A stretch of DNA of 64,000 nucleotides from Devosia sp. (GTDB lineage Bacteria > Pseudomonadota > Alphaproteobacteria > Rhizobiales > Devosiaceae): the NCBI RefSeq assembly GCF_028290625.1, contig NZ_JAQGJM010000020.1, forward strand, positions 62,001-126,000, read 5' to 3'. Below, one piece after another: positions 28,299 to 37,166 of the stretch; positions within the stretch are counted from its first letter, which is position 1, and the number at the start of each line of letters is the position of its first letter. The notes under the pieces were generated by a model. That model saw only the letters and a program-made list of their open reading frames with translations. It made no database searches and was not told the DNA's origin. The position numbers and the translations under genes were made by a program.

Positions 28299-29279
28299 AT
28301 GGACTATCGCCGCCTTGGAACGACCGGGCTGGAAGTGTCGCGCATTTGCCTGGGCTGCATGAGTTATGGCGACGCTACGCGGGGCAATCACGAGTGGACG
28401 CTGGACGAGGAGACCAGCCGGCCATTCATCAAGCAGGCACTGGAGGCGGGGATCAATTTCTTCGACACCGCCAACGTCTATTCGGAGGGCACCAGCGAGG
28501 AAATCGTTGGGCGGGCGCTCAAGGATTTCGCCAAGCGCGACGAGGTGGTCATCGCCACCAAGGTGCATGGACGGATGCGGCCGGGGCCGAACGGGGCAGG
28601 GCTATCGCGCCGTGCGATCATGGCCGAGATCGACAATAGCCTGCGCCGGCTCGGCACCGATTATGTGGACTTGTACCAGATTCACCGTTGGGATCCGGCG
28701 GTGCCGATCGAGGAAACCCTGGAGGCGCTGCATGATGTGGTTAAGGCGGGCAAGGCCCGCTATATCGGCGCGTCCTCGATGTTCGCCTGGCAATTCGCCA
28801 AGGCGCTGTATCTGCAAAAGGCCAATGGTTGGGCGCGGTTCGTCACCATGCAGGACCATCTCAACCTGATGTATCGCGAAGAGGAGCGCGAAATGCTGCC
28901 GTTGTGCCGGGCCGAGGGCGTGGGGGTTATCCCGTGGAGCCCGCTGGCGCGTGGCAAGCTGACGCGAGACTGGGATGAAGCCAGCAAGCGCAGCGGCACA
29001 GATAACATGATCACGCGCATGTATACCGAGACCGAGGCGGCCGACCGCAAGGTGGTGGAGGCCGTGGCGCAGGTGGCGCAAAAGCTGGGCGTGCCGCGGG
29101 CGCAGGTGGCGCTGGCCTGGCTGCTGCAGAAGGATGGGGTGACGGCGCCGATCGTGGGCGCGACCAAGCCGCAGCATTTGACGGACGCGGTGGCGGCGCT
29201 TGGGGTGAGGTTGAAGGCCGAGGATGTGGCGGCGCTGGAAGCGTCTTATGTACCGCATGAGGTTGCGGGGCATAGCTGA
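28299..29279 (+). CDS. Aldo/keto reductase
   Basis: A 326-residue TIM-barrel NADPH-dependent oxidoreductase. It has MDYRRLGTTGLEVSRICLGCMSYGD, the catalytic Asp/Tyr region FFDTANVYSEGTSEEIVGRAL, the lysine VVIATKVHG, and LGTDYVDLYQIHRWDPAVPIEETLEALHD. The set matches the family that includes YajO-like enzymes. Aldehydes or ketoses are the likely substrates; the specific one is unknown. GGAG precedes the ATG. Confidence 0.94.
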   Translation: MDYRRLGTTGLEVSRICLGCMSYGDATRGNHEWTLDEETSRPFIKQALEAGINFFDTANVYSEGTSEEIVGRALKDFAKRDEVVIATKVHGRMRPGPNGAGLSRRAIMAEIDNSLRRLGTDYVDLYQIHRWDPAVPIEETLEALHDVVKAGKARYIGASSMFAWQFAKALYLQKANGWARFVTMQDHLNLMYREEEREMLPLCRAEGVGVIPWSPLARGKLTRDWDEASKRSGTDNMITRMYTETEAADRKVVEAVAQVAQKLGVPRAQVALAWLLQKDGVTAPIVGATKPQHLTDAVAALGVRLKAEDVAALEASYVPHEVAGHS

Positions 29280-29351
29280 GGGGTAGTTCCACCAACTCTG
29301 TGTTACCCTGGCCTGCGCCGGGGTGACACAGAGTACGCGGAAGCGTTGGGG

Positions 29352-29819
29352 TCAAAGCTTGAGCTTGAAGCCCTCGTGCGACTGCTCGAAGCCGAGTTTG
29401 CGGTAGAAGCGGTGGGCGTCGAGGCGGATCTTGTTGGAGGTGAGTTGCAGCAGGCCGCAACCCGCATCGCGACAGCGCTCGATGGCCCATTGCACCATGA
29501 CGGTGCCAAGGCCGGAGCCGCGCTGGTCTGAGCGGACATGGACGTTTTCCAGCACGCCGCGCTTCATGCCGAACGCCGGCAGGCCGGGCAGGAAACTGAT
29601 CTGTAGCGTCCCGACAACCTCGCCGTTGCACTCGGCGACAATCAAGCGGTGCGCCGGATCGGCCTCGATGGCGGCAAAGGCCGCCAGAGTGCGCGGATCG
29701 GTGAAGGTGGCGGGATCGAGCGGCGGCGTATCGGGGCCGCGCGCGTCGCCCGCATGGCTCAGCGTCAGCATGATTGGGATGTCGGCGGCGTTGGCGTCGC
29801 GGAAGGTCAGGTCGGGCAT
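29352..29819 (-). CDS. GNAT-family N-acetyltransferase
   Basis: A 155-residue GCN5-related acetyltransferase. The acetyl-CoA-binding motif A is VHVRSDQRGSGLGTVMVQWAIERCRDAGC (about 100-128), with the pyrophosphate loop RGSGLG. Preceding strands contain VAECNGEVVGTLQISFLPGL. The acceptor substrate is unknown. Convergent with the aldo/keto reductase. Confidence 0.92.
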   Translation of the reverse strand: MPDLTFRDANAADIPIMLTLSHAGDARGPDTPPLDPATFTDPRTLAAFAAIEADPAHRLIVAECNGEVVGTLQISFLPGLPAFGMKRGVLENVHVRSDQRGSGLGTVMVQWAIERCRDAGCGLLQLTSNKIRLDAHRFYRKLGFEQSHEGFKLKL

Positions 29820-29889
29820 GGCGGGAATCCGAAGGAGGAGACTGCGCCCGTTCTAGCGGCGAACTGGCCGCCAGAACAGCCCGGCCGTC

Positions 29890-30297
29890 TCAGGAGTGCC
29901 TGGCCAGATCGGCGGCGCTGGCGGTGTCGCGATCGAGCAGCGTGCCGCCCTCGCGCAGGAAGAACGGCAGGTCGCGGCAGGTGGCGATAATGGAATCGAG
30001 GAAGCCGGGAAAGCGCGCGTCGAGATCGTCGCGGCGCAGGGTCACCAGCCGCCTTGTGCCTTCGGGGCGCACATGCACGACGCCGGCCTCGCGCAGCTTG
30101 GCAAGGTGATAGCTCAGCGAAGTCTTGGAGCCGAGATCGAGAAATTGCCCACAGGTCATGGCGTTTTCCTCGTTGCGGGCGAGGTAGCCGATGATGGCGA
30201 GGCGCGTCTCATCGCCCAACGCGGTCAGCACATTGGCAAAGGCGATCTGCTCGATATCGGGATGCGGAAGATAGGTCATGACCATCACATAGCGCAT
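29890..30297 (-). CDS. ArsR-like winged-helix regulator
   Basis: A 135-residue helix-turn-helix protein: FANVLTALGDETRLAIIGYLARNEENAMTCGQFLDLGSKTSLSYHLAKLREAGVV forms the DNA-binding domain (about 20-75), with a wing RPEGTRRLVTLRRDDLDARFPG. A metal-binding CxC is absent. It is divergent from an MFS transporter gene, and two operator-like palindromes lie between them, so it likely represses the transporter. Start choice among three close ATGs is uncertain. Confidence 0.87.
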   Translation of the reverse strand: MRYVMVMTYLPHPDIEQIAFANVLTALGDETRLAIIGYLARNEENAMTCGQFLDLGSKTSLSYHLAKLREAGVVHVRPEGTRRLVTLRRDDLDARFPGFLDSIIATCRDLPFFLREGGTLLDRDTASAADLARHS

Positions 30298-30316
30298 CGC
30301 TGCCTTGCTTTCAATG

Positions 30317-30332
30317 TTCAAAGACTTTTGAA
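30317..30332. promoter_or_regulatory. ArsR-type operator-like palindrome 1
   Basis: TTCAAAGACTTTTGAA: half-sites TTCAAA and TTTGAA around four bases. It lies 20 bases upstream of the arsR-type ATG. Confidence 0.65.
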
Positions 30333-30368
30333 CTTCACCTTGACAGGGCCGAGCCCGAGGTCCAATTG

Positions 30369-30384
30369 TTCAATGAATTTTGAA
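30369..30384. promoter_or_regulatory. ArsR-type operator-like palindrome 2
   Basis: TTCAATGAATTTTGAA uses the same half-sites and spacing, with one mismatch, 52 bases (five helical turns) from site 1 and 16 bases before the MFS ATG. Confidence 0.65.
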
Positions 30385-30399
30385 CAAAGAGGTTTCCTC

Positions 30400-31581
30400 A
30401 TGGATATCCGTCTGATCTGGCTGGCGGTCGGCACCTTCGCCATTGGCGTCGAGAGCTTCGCTATTTCGAGCCTCTTGCCGCAAATCGCGGATTCCACTGG
30501 CGTGACGTTGACGCAGGCGGGCTATCTGGTGATCGCCTTCGCGCTGGCCAATGCGTTCGGCGCGCCGGTGCTGGCGGCGCTGACCGGGACGGCCGACCGG
30601 CGGCGGACGCTGACGCTGGCGGCGCTGGTGTTTTCGGTTGGCGCGCTTTGGGCCAGCCTCTCGCATGGCTATTTCGACCTGATGGCGGCGCGCGTGCTGA
30701 TGGCGTTTTCGGCGGGCCTCTATACCGCGACGGCACAGGCCACCGGAGTCGCCATTTCGTCGGTTGATCACCGGGCGCGGGCGATTTCGGTCATCGTCGG
30801 CGGGACCACGATGGCGGTCGCATTCGGCGCGCCACTGGGGGCGCTTATCGGCGGATTGGTGGGCTGGCGCGGTGCTTATGTGATGGTGGCAGCGTTCGGG
30901 GTGATTGCGGCTGGTTCGATCTGGCTGCTGTTGCCGGCTGGGCTGCGCGGCGCACATTTGCCCTTGCGGCAGCGTATCGCGGCTATCGGCATTCCGGGTG
31001 TTCCAGTGGCGCTGCTGACGACGTGGCTCTACATGACGGGCGGCTTTACGGTCATTATCTACATCGCGGCGCTGACCACCAAGTCAATTGGGCTGCCGGC
31101 GGCTTTGGTGCCGGCGGTGCTATTATCCTTCGGTATCGGCGCGGCAATCGGCAATGTGGCGGGCGGGCAATTGTCGGACCGGCTCGGGTCGCGCCAGACG
31201 ATTATCGGGGCGATTGTGCTGTCGGCGGCGCTGATGTTCGGAATTTCCGGCGTGGCGCATCTGCCGGTGGCGATGGTTGGGCCGGTATTCTTCGCGCTGA
31301 TCTTCGTCTGGGGCTTTGTGGCCTGGGCGTTCCTGCCGCCGCAGTCGAGCCATCTGCTCGGCCTGTCGCCCACCAATGCGCCGCTGGTGTTGTCGCTGAA
31401 CGCGTCGGCGCTGTATCTGGGCATTGCGGCCGGCTCGTTCGTCGGCGGGCTGGTGTTGCAGAATGCCAGCGTCAATGATCTGGGTTGGATCGGGGGCCTG
31501 TTCCCGGTGGCTGCACTGGTGCTGACCGTGGTGGCGGCGCCGGGCCGCGAGCGTCTCACTGGCGAAATGCGCCTCGGCTAA
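30400..31581 (+). CDS. MFS transporter (DHA1-like efflux family)
   Basis: A 393-residue transporter with twelve predicted membrane helices. The family-typical start DIRLIWLAVGTFAIGVESFAISSLLPQIA is followed by an inter-helix TADRRRTL loop and ISVIVGGTTMAVAFGAPLGALIGGLVGWRGAYV, the antiporter motif C region of DHA1 exporters. AAAGAGG supports the ATG at 30400. Drug or sugar efflux is likely. The divergent ArsR-like regulator probably controls it. Its stop overlaps that of the opposing ABC permease gene (CTAA). Confidence 0.92.
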   Translation: MDIRLIWLAVGTFAIGVESFAISSLLPQIADSTGVTLTQAGYLVIAFALANAFGAPVLAALTGTADRRRTLTLAALVFSVGALWASLSHGYFDLMAARVLMAFSAGLYTATAQATGVAISSVDHRARAISVIVGGTTMAVAFGAPLGALIGGLVGWRGAYVMVAAFGVIAAGSIWLLLPAGLRGAHLPLRQRIAAIGIPGVPVALLTTWLYMTGGFTVIIYIAALTTKSIGLPAALVPAVLLSFGIGAAIGNVAGGQLSDRLGSRQTIIGAIVLSAALMFGISGVAHLPVAMVGPVFFALIFVWGFVAWAFLPPQSSHLLGLSPTNAPLVLSLNASALYLGIAAGSFVGGLVLQNASVNDLGWIGGLFPVAALVLTVVAAPGRERLTGEMRLG

Positions 31582-33110
31582 CCTCTGCGCGGCGCCAGAA
31601 GCCGCGCCAGTCCGACCACGCCGAGCGCCAGGATAGCGCAGCCCACGGCGAGCCACGACCCCGCCGCCCAGACGGCGCCGGTGCCTGCCCACAGGATCGA
31701 GGCGAAAGCCTCGGTCAGGGTGGCAGCGCGGGAGGCCACCTGGCGGCGGCGGAACATCGAGCGTTTCGCCGGGACGCGGAACCAGAGCTGGATCGCGGTG
31801 GCGGAACTGGCCGAGATCGCGGCGCAGGCCGCCGTCACCAGCGCCATCTGGGGGGAAGAGAGCGCCAACATAAGTAGCAACGGCGCCAGCACAAAAGCGA
31901 TGATGACCAGCACGGCCTCGATCTTGGCGGTGAGCACGGCGCGGGGCGCGACCGGGGAAGTCGCCACCAGATCGTGCGCGTCTTCGCCCGAAATGGCGAG
32001 CCAGGCCAACCCGCCCGCCAATTGCCCTGCGGCCATGACCAGCACCGGCACCACCACCACGTAGGCGCCGGCGCGGTCGCCGTAATTGATCCACAGCATC
32101 AGGGCCGGCGGCAGCAGGTAGAGCATCTGCATCAGCGTTTGCGACAGCAGCCAGGGGTCGCGTTGCAGCAGCCGCCACTCCTTGGCGCGCAACACCGCGC
32201 GTTGCGAGCGGGTGCGGAAGGGCTGGGCAGCCGGCTTGCGCTGGTTGCGGATGTGCGACAGGCCGGTGGCTGAAATGGCGTGGCGGCCATAGCTGGAGGC
32301 GGTCGCGGCTATAGTCAGGGCCAATGCGCCAAAGCCCAGCAGGGCGACAATGGCGAGGGCAGTAACGTCTCCCATACCGGCGCGGGCCGGGAGCCAGAGC
32401 GGATTATCGACGCCGGGAGAGGCAGCGATAACCGCCTCGGACTCGAACAGCGAAAACCGTGAAAAGCTGCCGTAATAGAGAATGGCGGCGGCCTGGATGC
32501 CGATGACGAAGCCGGCGCCCACCAGTGCGGCGACGATCTGGGCAATCAGGCGCGTGCGCTTGGGGCCGACAGTGCGGAACAGGGTGATGGTGATGGCCAC
32601 CGCAATGGCTGCGGAGAGCGCGCCGAGCGCCGCAAGCGTGCCATAGGCGGCCAGCCATTTGGGGCCGTCGAGCAGGACCAGCATGTCGATCAGCGGGCTG
32701 GCGAGCAGGCAGGACAGCACCACGGTCGAGAGCGCCACGGCCGATGTGCGCACGGCAAACAGGCGGCGCGAGGAGGCGGGGGAGGACAGGATCAGGTCCA
32801 AGTCCGAGCGAGCGTAGTAGACGCGCGTCACCGATTCCAGTGCCTGGCTCAGCATCACCGACCAGAACAGCAGGCCGCCGCCGGTGAGCAGCACCAGGGT
32901 CGGTTTGTCAGGCATGATGCCCTGAGCCACCCAGGGGGCCAGGATCGTGTAGGCTATCAGGTGCAGCAGCGCATAGATCACGCCGAGCACCACGGCCAGC
33001 ACGATGCCACGGGTGCGGCGGCCACCGGTCATCATGGCGACGCCCTCGCGCCAGGCGAGGTTGATTTCGTGGCGGGCGAACCAGCTCAGTGAGGCGGGCG
33101 CTGCGTTCAT
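31578..33110 (-). CDS. ABC-2-type transporter permease
   Basis: A 510-residue membrane protein with an N-terminal cytoplasmic part (SWFARHEINLAWREGVAMMTG), many hydrophobic helices and a central basic cytoplasmic loop (about 270-310, RNQRKPAAQPFRTRSQRAVLRAKEWRLLQRDPWLLSQ). It resembles large permeases of ABC-2-like exporters. Its ATG overlaps the stop of the upstream ATPase gene by four bases, so both form one exporter. Substrate is unknown. Confidence 0.87.
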   Translation of the reverse strand: MNAAPASLSWFARHEINLAWREGVAMMTGGRRTRGIVLAVVLGVIYALLHLIAYTILAPWVAQGIMPDKPTLVLLTGGGLLFWSVMLSQALESVTRVYYARSDLDLILSSPASSRRLFAVRTSAVALSTVVLSCLLASPLIDMLVLLDGPKWLAAYGTLAALGALSAAIAVAITITLFRTVGPKRTRLIAQIVAALVGAGFVIGIQAAAILYYGSFSRFSLFESEAVIAASPGVDNPLWLPARAGMGDVTALAIVALLGFGALALTIAATASSYGRHAISATGLSHIRNQRKPAAQPFRTRSQRAVLRAKEWRLLQRDPWLLSQTLMQMLYLLPPALMLWINYGDRAGAYVVVVPVLVMAAGQLAGGLAWLAISGEDAHDLVATSPVAPRAVLTAKIEAVLVIIAFVLAPLLLMLALSSPQMALVTAACAAISASSATAIQLWFRVPAKRSMFRRRQVASRAATLTEAFASILWAGTGAVWAAGSWLAVGCAILALGVVGLARLLAPRRG

Positions 33111-33862
33111 GCGGCGGCGGGCTCCGCATTGTCCTGCGCCACCAGATCGAGGAAGATTTCCTCGAGGCTGGTCTGGCCGCGGCCGATGCGCGAGCGCAGT
33201 TCCGTCAGCGTGCCCTCGGCGATGAGGCGGCCATGGGTGATGACGCCGATGCGCTCGGCCATGCGTTCGGCGACTTCGAGAATGTGGGTGGTCATGATGA
33301 CCGTGACACCATCGCGCACCTTGCCGAGCAACACGTCCTTGACCTGCCGAGCCGAGCCGGCGTCGAGCCCGGTCAGCGGCTCGTCGAGGATGATCAATTT
33401 GGGATCGTGCACCAGCGCACCAGCCAGCGCGACCTTCTGCAACATGCCCTTGGAAAAGCTGCCGCACAGCTCATTGGCGTGCGGGCCGAGGCCGAGCCAG
33501 CCGATCAGTTCGTGGGCTTTGGCCTGCGCGGTCCGGGCATCGATCTGCCAGAGGCCGGCGACGAATTCCAGATATTCCAGCGGCGTCAGGCGGTCATACA
33601 CCATGGGTTCGTCCGAGACCCAGGCGGTGACGCGCTTGGCGGCGAGCGGGTCGCGCCGGGCGTCGATGCCAAAAATCGAGATGGCGCCCTCGTCGGGCTG
33701 CAGCAGGCCCGCGACCATGCGCAGGATGGTGGTCTTGCCGGCACCATTGGGGCCGAGCAGGGCATAGAATTCGCCGGCCCGAACTTCGAGAGCGAGATCG
33801 TTGACCACCTTGCGGTCGAAGGTTTTCGACAGGCCCGAAACGGACAGGGCTGGGACGGTCAT
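33107..33862 (-). CDS. ABC transporter ATP-binding protein
   Basis: A 251-residue nucleotide-binding subunit. The Walker A is GPNGAGKTT (about 37-45), the signature CGSFSKGMLQKVALAGAL, the Walker B LIILDEPLTGLDAGS, and the H-loop ends VIMTTHILEVAE. The signature is the FSKGM variant rather than LSGGQ, common in CcmA-type exporter ATPases. It is coupled to the downstream permease through an ATGA overlap. Confidence 0.95.
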   Translation of the reverse strand: MTVPALSVSGLSKTFDRKVVNDLALEVRAGEFYALLGPNGAGKTTILRMVAGLLQPDEGAISIFGIDARRDPLAAKRVTAWVSDEPMVYDRLTPLEYLEFVAGLWQIDARTAQAKAHELIGWLGLGPHANELCGSFSKGMLQKVALAGALVHDPKLIILDEPLTGLDAGSARQVKDVLLGKVRDGVTVIMTTHILEVAERMAERIGVITHGRLIAEGTLTELRSRIGRGQTSLEEIFLDLVAQDNAEPAAA

Positions 33863-34035
33863 GGTGCGGCTCCGCGAGTATCGGCCGCCAGACTAAGCCC
33901 CAGCCGTTTAAGGGCGATGAATCTGCACCATCAAGATTGGCGTGATCGGCTCCCGGTCAAATAGTTGAGATGCGTTAACGAATTTTAGGGACGATTCGGG
34001 CAATCTGCTTACACAAAGTTAAGGACCGTTCGGAA

Positions 34036-35043
34036 ATGGCCAGCGCCCAAATCACCGCAACGCAGCAAGCCCGGCAGTCGGGCACGTTTGCCGGGTTGAA
34101 GATGCTCAACGACGCGCTGGCGAAAGCCAAGTTTGCGCAGCAATCCCAAAGCGGCGGCGTGAAGTACGTAGACAACATCATGAAGGTGCCGAAGTACAAG
34201 ACGCTGATTACCTATGAGACTGAAGCGATCATGACGGAGGTGCCCGTTTACGAGGGACGCCAAGCCGCCAAAAGCGTCGCCGACGGCACCAGGTTGCTGT
34301 CGAGCTTTCGGGAAGCTGGTCAAGCTGGGATCGACATAGGCGCCACCTTCCAGGTTCGGGTCGGCAGCGGTGCTTCGACGTCGATTTCGTTCGGCACCGG
34401 CCGGACCATTAGCGTCACCTCTGGATCGTCGACCACCAAATATACCTATGGGGGGGCCGAGGGCGAATTTGCCAGCACCCTGACCAAGATTTTGGATGGC
34501 CTGCCCGGGCTACAGGCCAAGATGGACGGCGGCCAGTTGAAATTGGAAACCGAGAAGTCGGAGTCCCTGACGCTTACCGACTCGCTTTTGAGCCCCCTGG
34601 GAGCACTCGGCTTGACGGCCGGAACCTTCGAGCTCAACGGCACCGGCCTCGAACAGGTCCAGATCGGCACCAGAATGGCCCAGACCGGCACCAAGCAGGT
34701 GGAGGTGTCGCGCGCCTATCAGCGTAATGGCGATCGCGAGATCATCACCGGTACGCATGCGGTCCAAGAAAAGGTCGACGAAAAAGACGCCGCGCTGACA
34801 TCGGCGAGTCGCAAGGCAATCCTTACGGCCGCCCTTGCACTGGACAACGCCATTGGGCCCGCCGAGATTTCCAAGGGCGTTGCAAATCCGTACGACCAAA
34901 TACGCGGCCAGATAGGCATGGCGCAGCTCAAGACCGCCACGACCAGAGGCGATCTCGGGTATAGCGCGGCGCAGGTGGCGATGATGGTCCAGGCATATGC
35001 CAAGCAAATGGCGGCGGCGTCCGGCACCAACAAGCTCGGCTGA
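34036..35043 (+). CDS. Orphan flagellin-like or hook-associated-like protein of unknown function
   Basis: A 335-residue protein with no signal peptide. Residues about 100-200 (ATFQVRVGSGASTSISFGTG.. GEFASTLTKILDGLPGLQAKMDGGQLKLETEKSESLTLTD) resemble the flagellin/hook-associated inserted domain (FlgIN/DUF1522 type). The N-terminal and C-terminal parts are helical and polar, with an AQVAMMVQAYAKQMAAAS end, but lack the canonical D0/D1 sequences of flagellin. No flagellar gene is in the window. Base composition is less GC-extreme than its neighbours. It may be a decoy, a phage-like or a surface protein; the call is weak. Confidence 0.6.
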   Translation: MASAQITATQQARQSGTFAGLKMLNDALAKAKFAQQSQSGGVKYVDNIMKVPKYKTLITYETEAIMTEVPVYEGRQAAKSVADGTRLLSSFREAGQAGIDIGATFQVRVGSGASTSISFGTGRTISVTSGSSTTKYTYGGAEGEFASTLTKILDGLPGLQAKMDGGQLKLETEKSESLTLTDSLLSPLGALGLTAGTFELNGTGLEQVQIGTRMAQTGTKQVEVSRAYQRNGDREIITGTHAVQEKVDEKDAALTSASRKAILTAALALDNAIGPAEISKGVANPYDQIRGQIGMAQLKTATTRGDLGYSAAQVAMMVQAYAKQMAAASGTNKLG

Positions 35044-35047
35044 AGGC

Positions 35048-36160
35048 CTACCGCTGGGTCACATAGCCCTCGGGCACGCCCTTGGGCGAAAGCACGAACT
35101 GCCAGACCTGTAGGGCCCGTGAACGGAAGCCGCCGGCGCAGCACAGCAGGTAATACTGCCACATGCGGTAGAAGCGTTCGCCCTGGGCGTCGCGGTTCTT
35201 TGGCCATTTGGCGGCAAAGTTCTCCGACCAGGCCATCAGCGTCTTGTCGTAGTGCGGGCCGATATTGTGCACGTCCACGGTGGCGAAGAGGCCATCGATG
35301 GCGGTGCCGATCTGGGCCATGGAGGGGATGACGCCGCCCGGGAAGATGTACTTCTCCAGCCATGGATCGATGGTGCTGGTGGTGTGGGCCGAGCCCACCG
35401 TGTGCATCATGAACAGGCCGTCGTCGGAAATGGCGCGGCGGGCGGCCTCGAAATAGGCACGGTAGTTTTTGTAGCCGACATGCTCGAACATGCCCATCGA
35501 GACCACGTGGTCCACCTTGCCGGCGAATTCGCGGTAGTCCTTGACCTGGAATTCGACCTTCATGTCCTTGTAGCGCTCGCGGCCATAGGCGGCCTGGTCG
35601 GGCGAGACGGTGACGCCGACGCAATCGGCGCCGTATTTTTCGGCGGCAAAGCCCATGAAGGCGCCCCAGCCGCAGCCAATGTCCCAGACCTTCTGCCCCG
35701 GCTTGACGCCGATCTTGCGGCAGACCATGTCGAGCTTGGCTTCCTGTGCCTGGTTGACGTTGAGCACGCCCTCCGGCCAGTAGCCGCAGGAGCCGGTCAT
35801 GCGATCATCCAGCGAGGCACGATAGGCATCGGTCTCGTTGTAATGCATGGCGGCGACGCGGCGCGAACGGGTGATGGTCTGCATGTTGAACAGCCGCGCC
35901 TGCACGGTCTGCCAGATCAGGTTCATCGACGGCTTGAAGTTCTTGTCGACGGTCTTGGTGATGACGCGGTTGAAGAACTCGGCGACGTCGGCGCAATCCC
36001 ACCAGCCATCCATGTAGGCCTCGCCCATGCCCAGCGTGCCCTCGGCGAGAAAGCGGTTCCACAATCGCTCGTCGTGAACCTGCATGTCCCACGGATCGGG
36101 GCCGTTGACGACAACACCCGCGTCGGCGAGCAGGGCGACGATAGTAGATTTCTGGGTCAT
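35048..36160 (-). CDS. Cyclopropane-fatty-acyl-phospholipid synthase-family methyltransferase
   Basis: A 370-residue enzyme of the Cfa family, which methylates double bonds of membrane phospholipid acyl chains using SAM. The N-terminal part (AEGTLGMGEAYMDGWWDCADVAEFF) is family-typical. The SAM motif KVWDIGCGWGAFMGFAAEKYGADCVGVTVS lies near 165-195, and the bicarbonate-binding region includes HVVSMGMFEHVG. The start at 36160 fits the usual length. It is a likely stationary-phase or acid-stress gene by family knowledge. Confidence 0.93.
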   Translation of the reverse strand: MTQKSTIVALLADAGVVVNGPDPWDMQVHDERLWNRFLAEGTLGMGEAYMDGWWDCADVAEFFNRVITKTVDKNFKPSMNLIWQTVQARLFNMQTITRSRRVAAMHYNETDAYRASLDDRMTGSCGYWPEGVLNVNQAQEAKLDMVCRKIGVKPGQKVWDIGCGWGAFMGFAAEKYGADCVGVTVSPDQAAYGRERYKDMKVEFQVKDYREFAGKVDHVVSMGMFEHVGYKNYRAYFEAARRAISDDGLFMMHTVGSAHTTSTIDPWLEKYIFPGGVIPSMAQIGTAIDGLFATVDVHNIGPHYDKTLMAWSENFAAKWPKNRDAQGERFYRMWQYYLLCCAGGFRSRALQVWQFVLSPKGVPEGYVTQR

Positions 36161-36389
36161 GGGGAGCGCAATCCTGAAGCTGGTCGCGAGTCGCACTATG
36201 GTGACAGATGGGCACCAGAGCAATTTTGCGACGGTATTTCAAGGGTTCAGGAATGACCAAGTGCCGCGCCAGGAACGCGTCGCCGGGGGTGGGACACGAG
36301 CGAACGGGCTCGAAAAATTCCTTGCAGGCCGCTGTAACCTTTCCCAAGGGCGCTGCGTATAGGATGGCATAAGCAATGGGGACTTGCTC

Positions 36390-36653
36390 ATGGCCATCAG
36401 CAGCGACTATCCGCGTCCGATTACCGTCAACGGCTTCCTGTGCCGCAACTGTGACGACGTCTCGGACGCCAAGAAGTTCATCGATCCATCGAAGCCGAAC
36501 GCCAGCACGGGGGCGGTCGAGGCCAGCGACAACGATCCGCAGCGGGCGGTGAAATTTGGGGGGACGCTGTCGTTCCTCAATACCATATCCCCGGCAACTC
36601 CCTCGCCGAGCCCGGCCTCCGATATTGGCCAGCGCTACGACAAGGTCGCCTGA
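36390..36653 (+). CDS. Small conserved-looking protein with a CxxC motif
   Basis: An 87-residue soluble protein of unknown function. The N-terminus is PRPITVNGFLCRNCDDVSDAKKFIDP, with a CRNC pair reminiscent of a metal-binding knuckle. The C-terminal half is polar and low in hydrophobic residues. It is followed by a good intrinsic terminator at 36671-36705, supporting an expressed transcript. No family recognised. Confidence 0.65.
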   Translation: MAISSDYPRPITVNGFLCRNCDDVSDAKKFIDPSKPNASTGAVEASDNDPQRAVKFGGTLSFLNTISPATPSPSPASDIGQRYDKVA

Positions 36654-36670
36654 GCCTGGACCAGATATGG

Positions 36671-36705
36671 AAAAGCCCGGCTACCGATGTGGCAGCTGGG
36701 CTTTT
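36671..36705 (+). terminator. Intrinsic terminator after the CxxC small protein
   Basis: AAAAGCCC and GGGCTTTT form the stem ends, extended by pairing around AGCT and GGCT inside. The T run makes it work on the plus strand; the A run would also work for the other strand. Confidence 0.75.
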
Positions 36706-36764
36706 CCTGTCGCGGCAGGATCAAGCGGATCGCCGATCACAGCGCTCCGCCCAGGGGGAGGGGT

Positions 36765-36938
36765 TTAGATCCTGCCGATCGACCGGAAGGCTTCGGGGTC
36801 GATGCCGAGGGTCCTGAGATGCCGGGAGTGGGGCACCCGACCCGACTGGACGGCCGATGCAGCGGCAACAGCGCTGCCAAAAACATCGACGACAGAACCA
36901 AGACGGGCAAACAACGATTTGTTGTGGTGGGTGTTCAT
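36765..36938 (-). CDS. 57-residue small basic protein (DUF1127-like)
   Basis: A short gene starting at the ATG at 36938, preceded by GGAGAG. The product begins MNTHHNKSLFARLGSVVDVFGSAVAAASAV and ends SRHLRTLGIDPEAFRSIGRI. The final L-x-x-L-G-I-D-P-x-x-F pattern matches many small Rhizobiales proteins of the DUF1127 type, which are regulatory or RNA-metabolism-linked in known cases. The central alanine-rich helix is amphipathic. Its function here is unknown. Confidence 0.68.
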   Translation of the reverse strand: MNTHHNKSLFARLGSVVDVFGSAVAAASAVQSGRVPHSRHLRTLGIDPEAFRSIGRI

Positions 36939-37166
36939 TTTCCAAGCTCTCCAAGGATCCGGCCAGATCGCCGTCGCCTTCATGTTCCAATAGATGGGGC
37001 AGGGCGGCGCGCTTTGTAGGGCTGTGACGGCAAGCCAGCCATGCCGCTGCTGCACACGACCCGGTGTAGGGGTGGCAGAACGAATTGCTCTTGTGCAGTG
37101 AGTTGCTAGAATTTATTGACTGAGGGGCGCTAAAATGTGCGCTGCGCAATCAATCCGGATAGTGAC

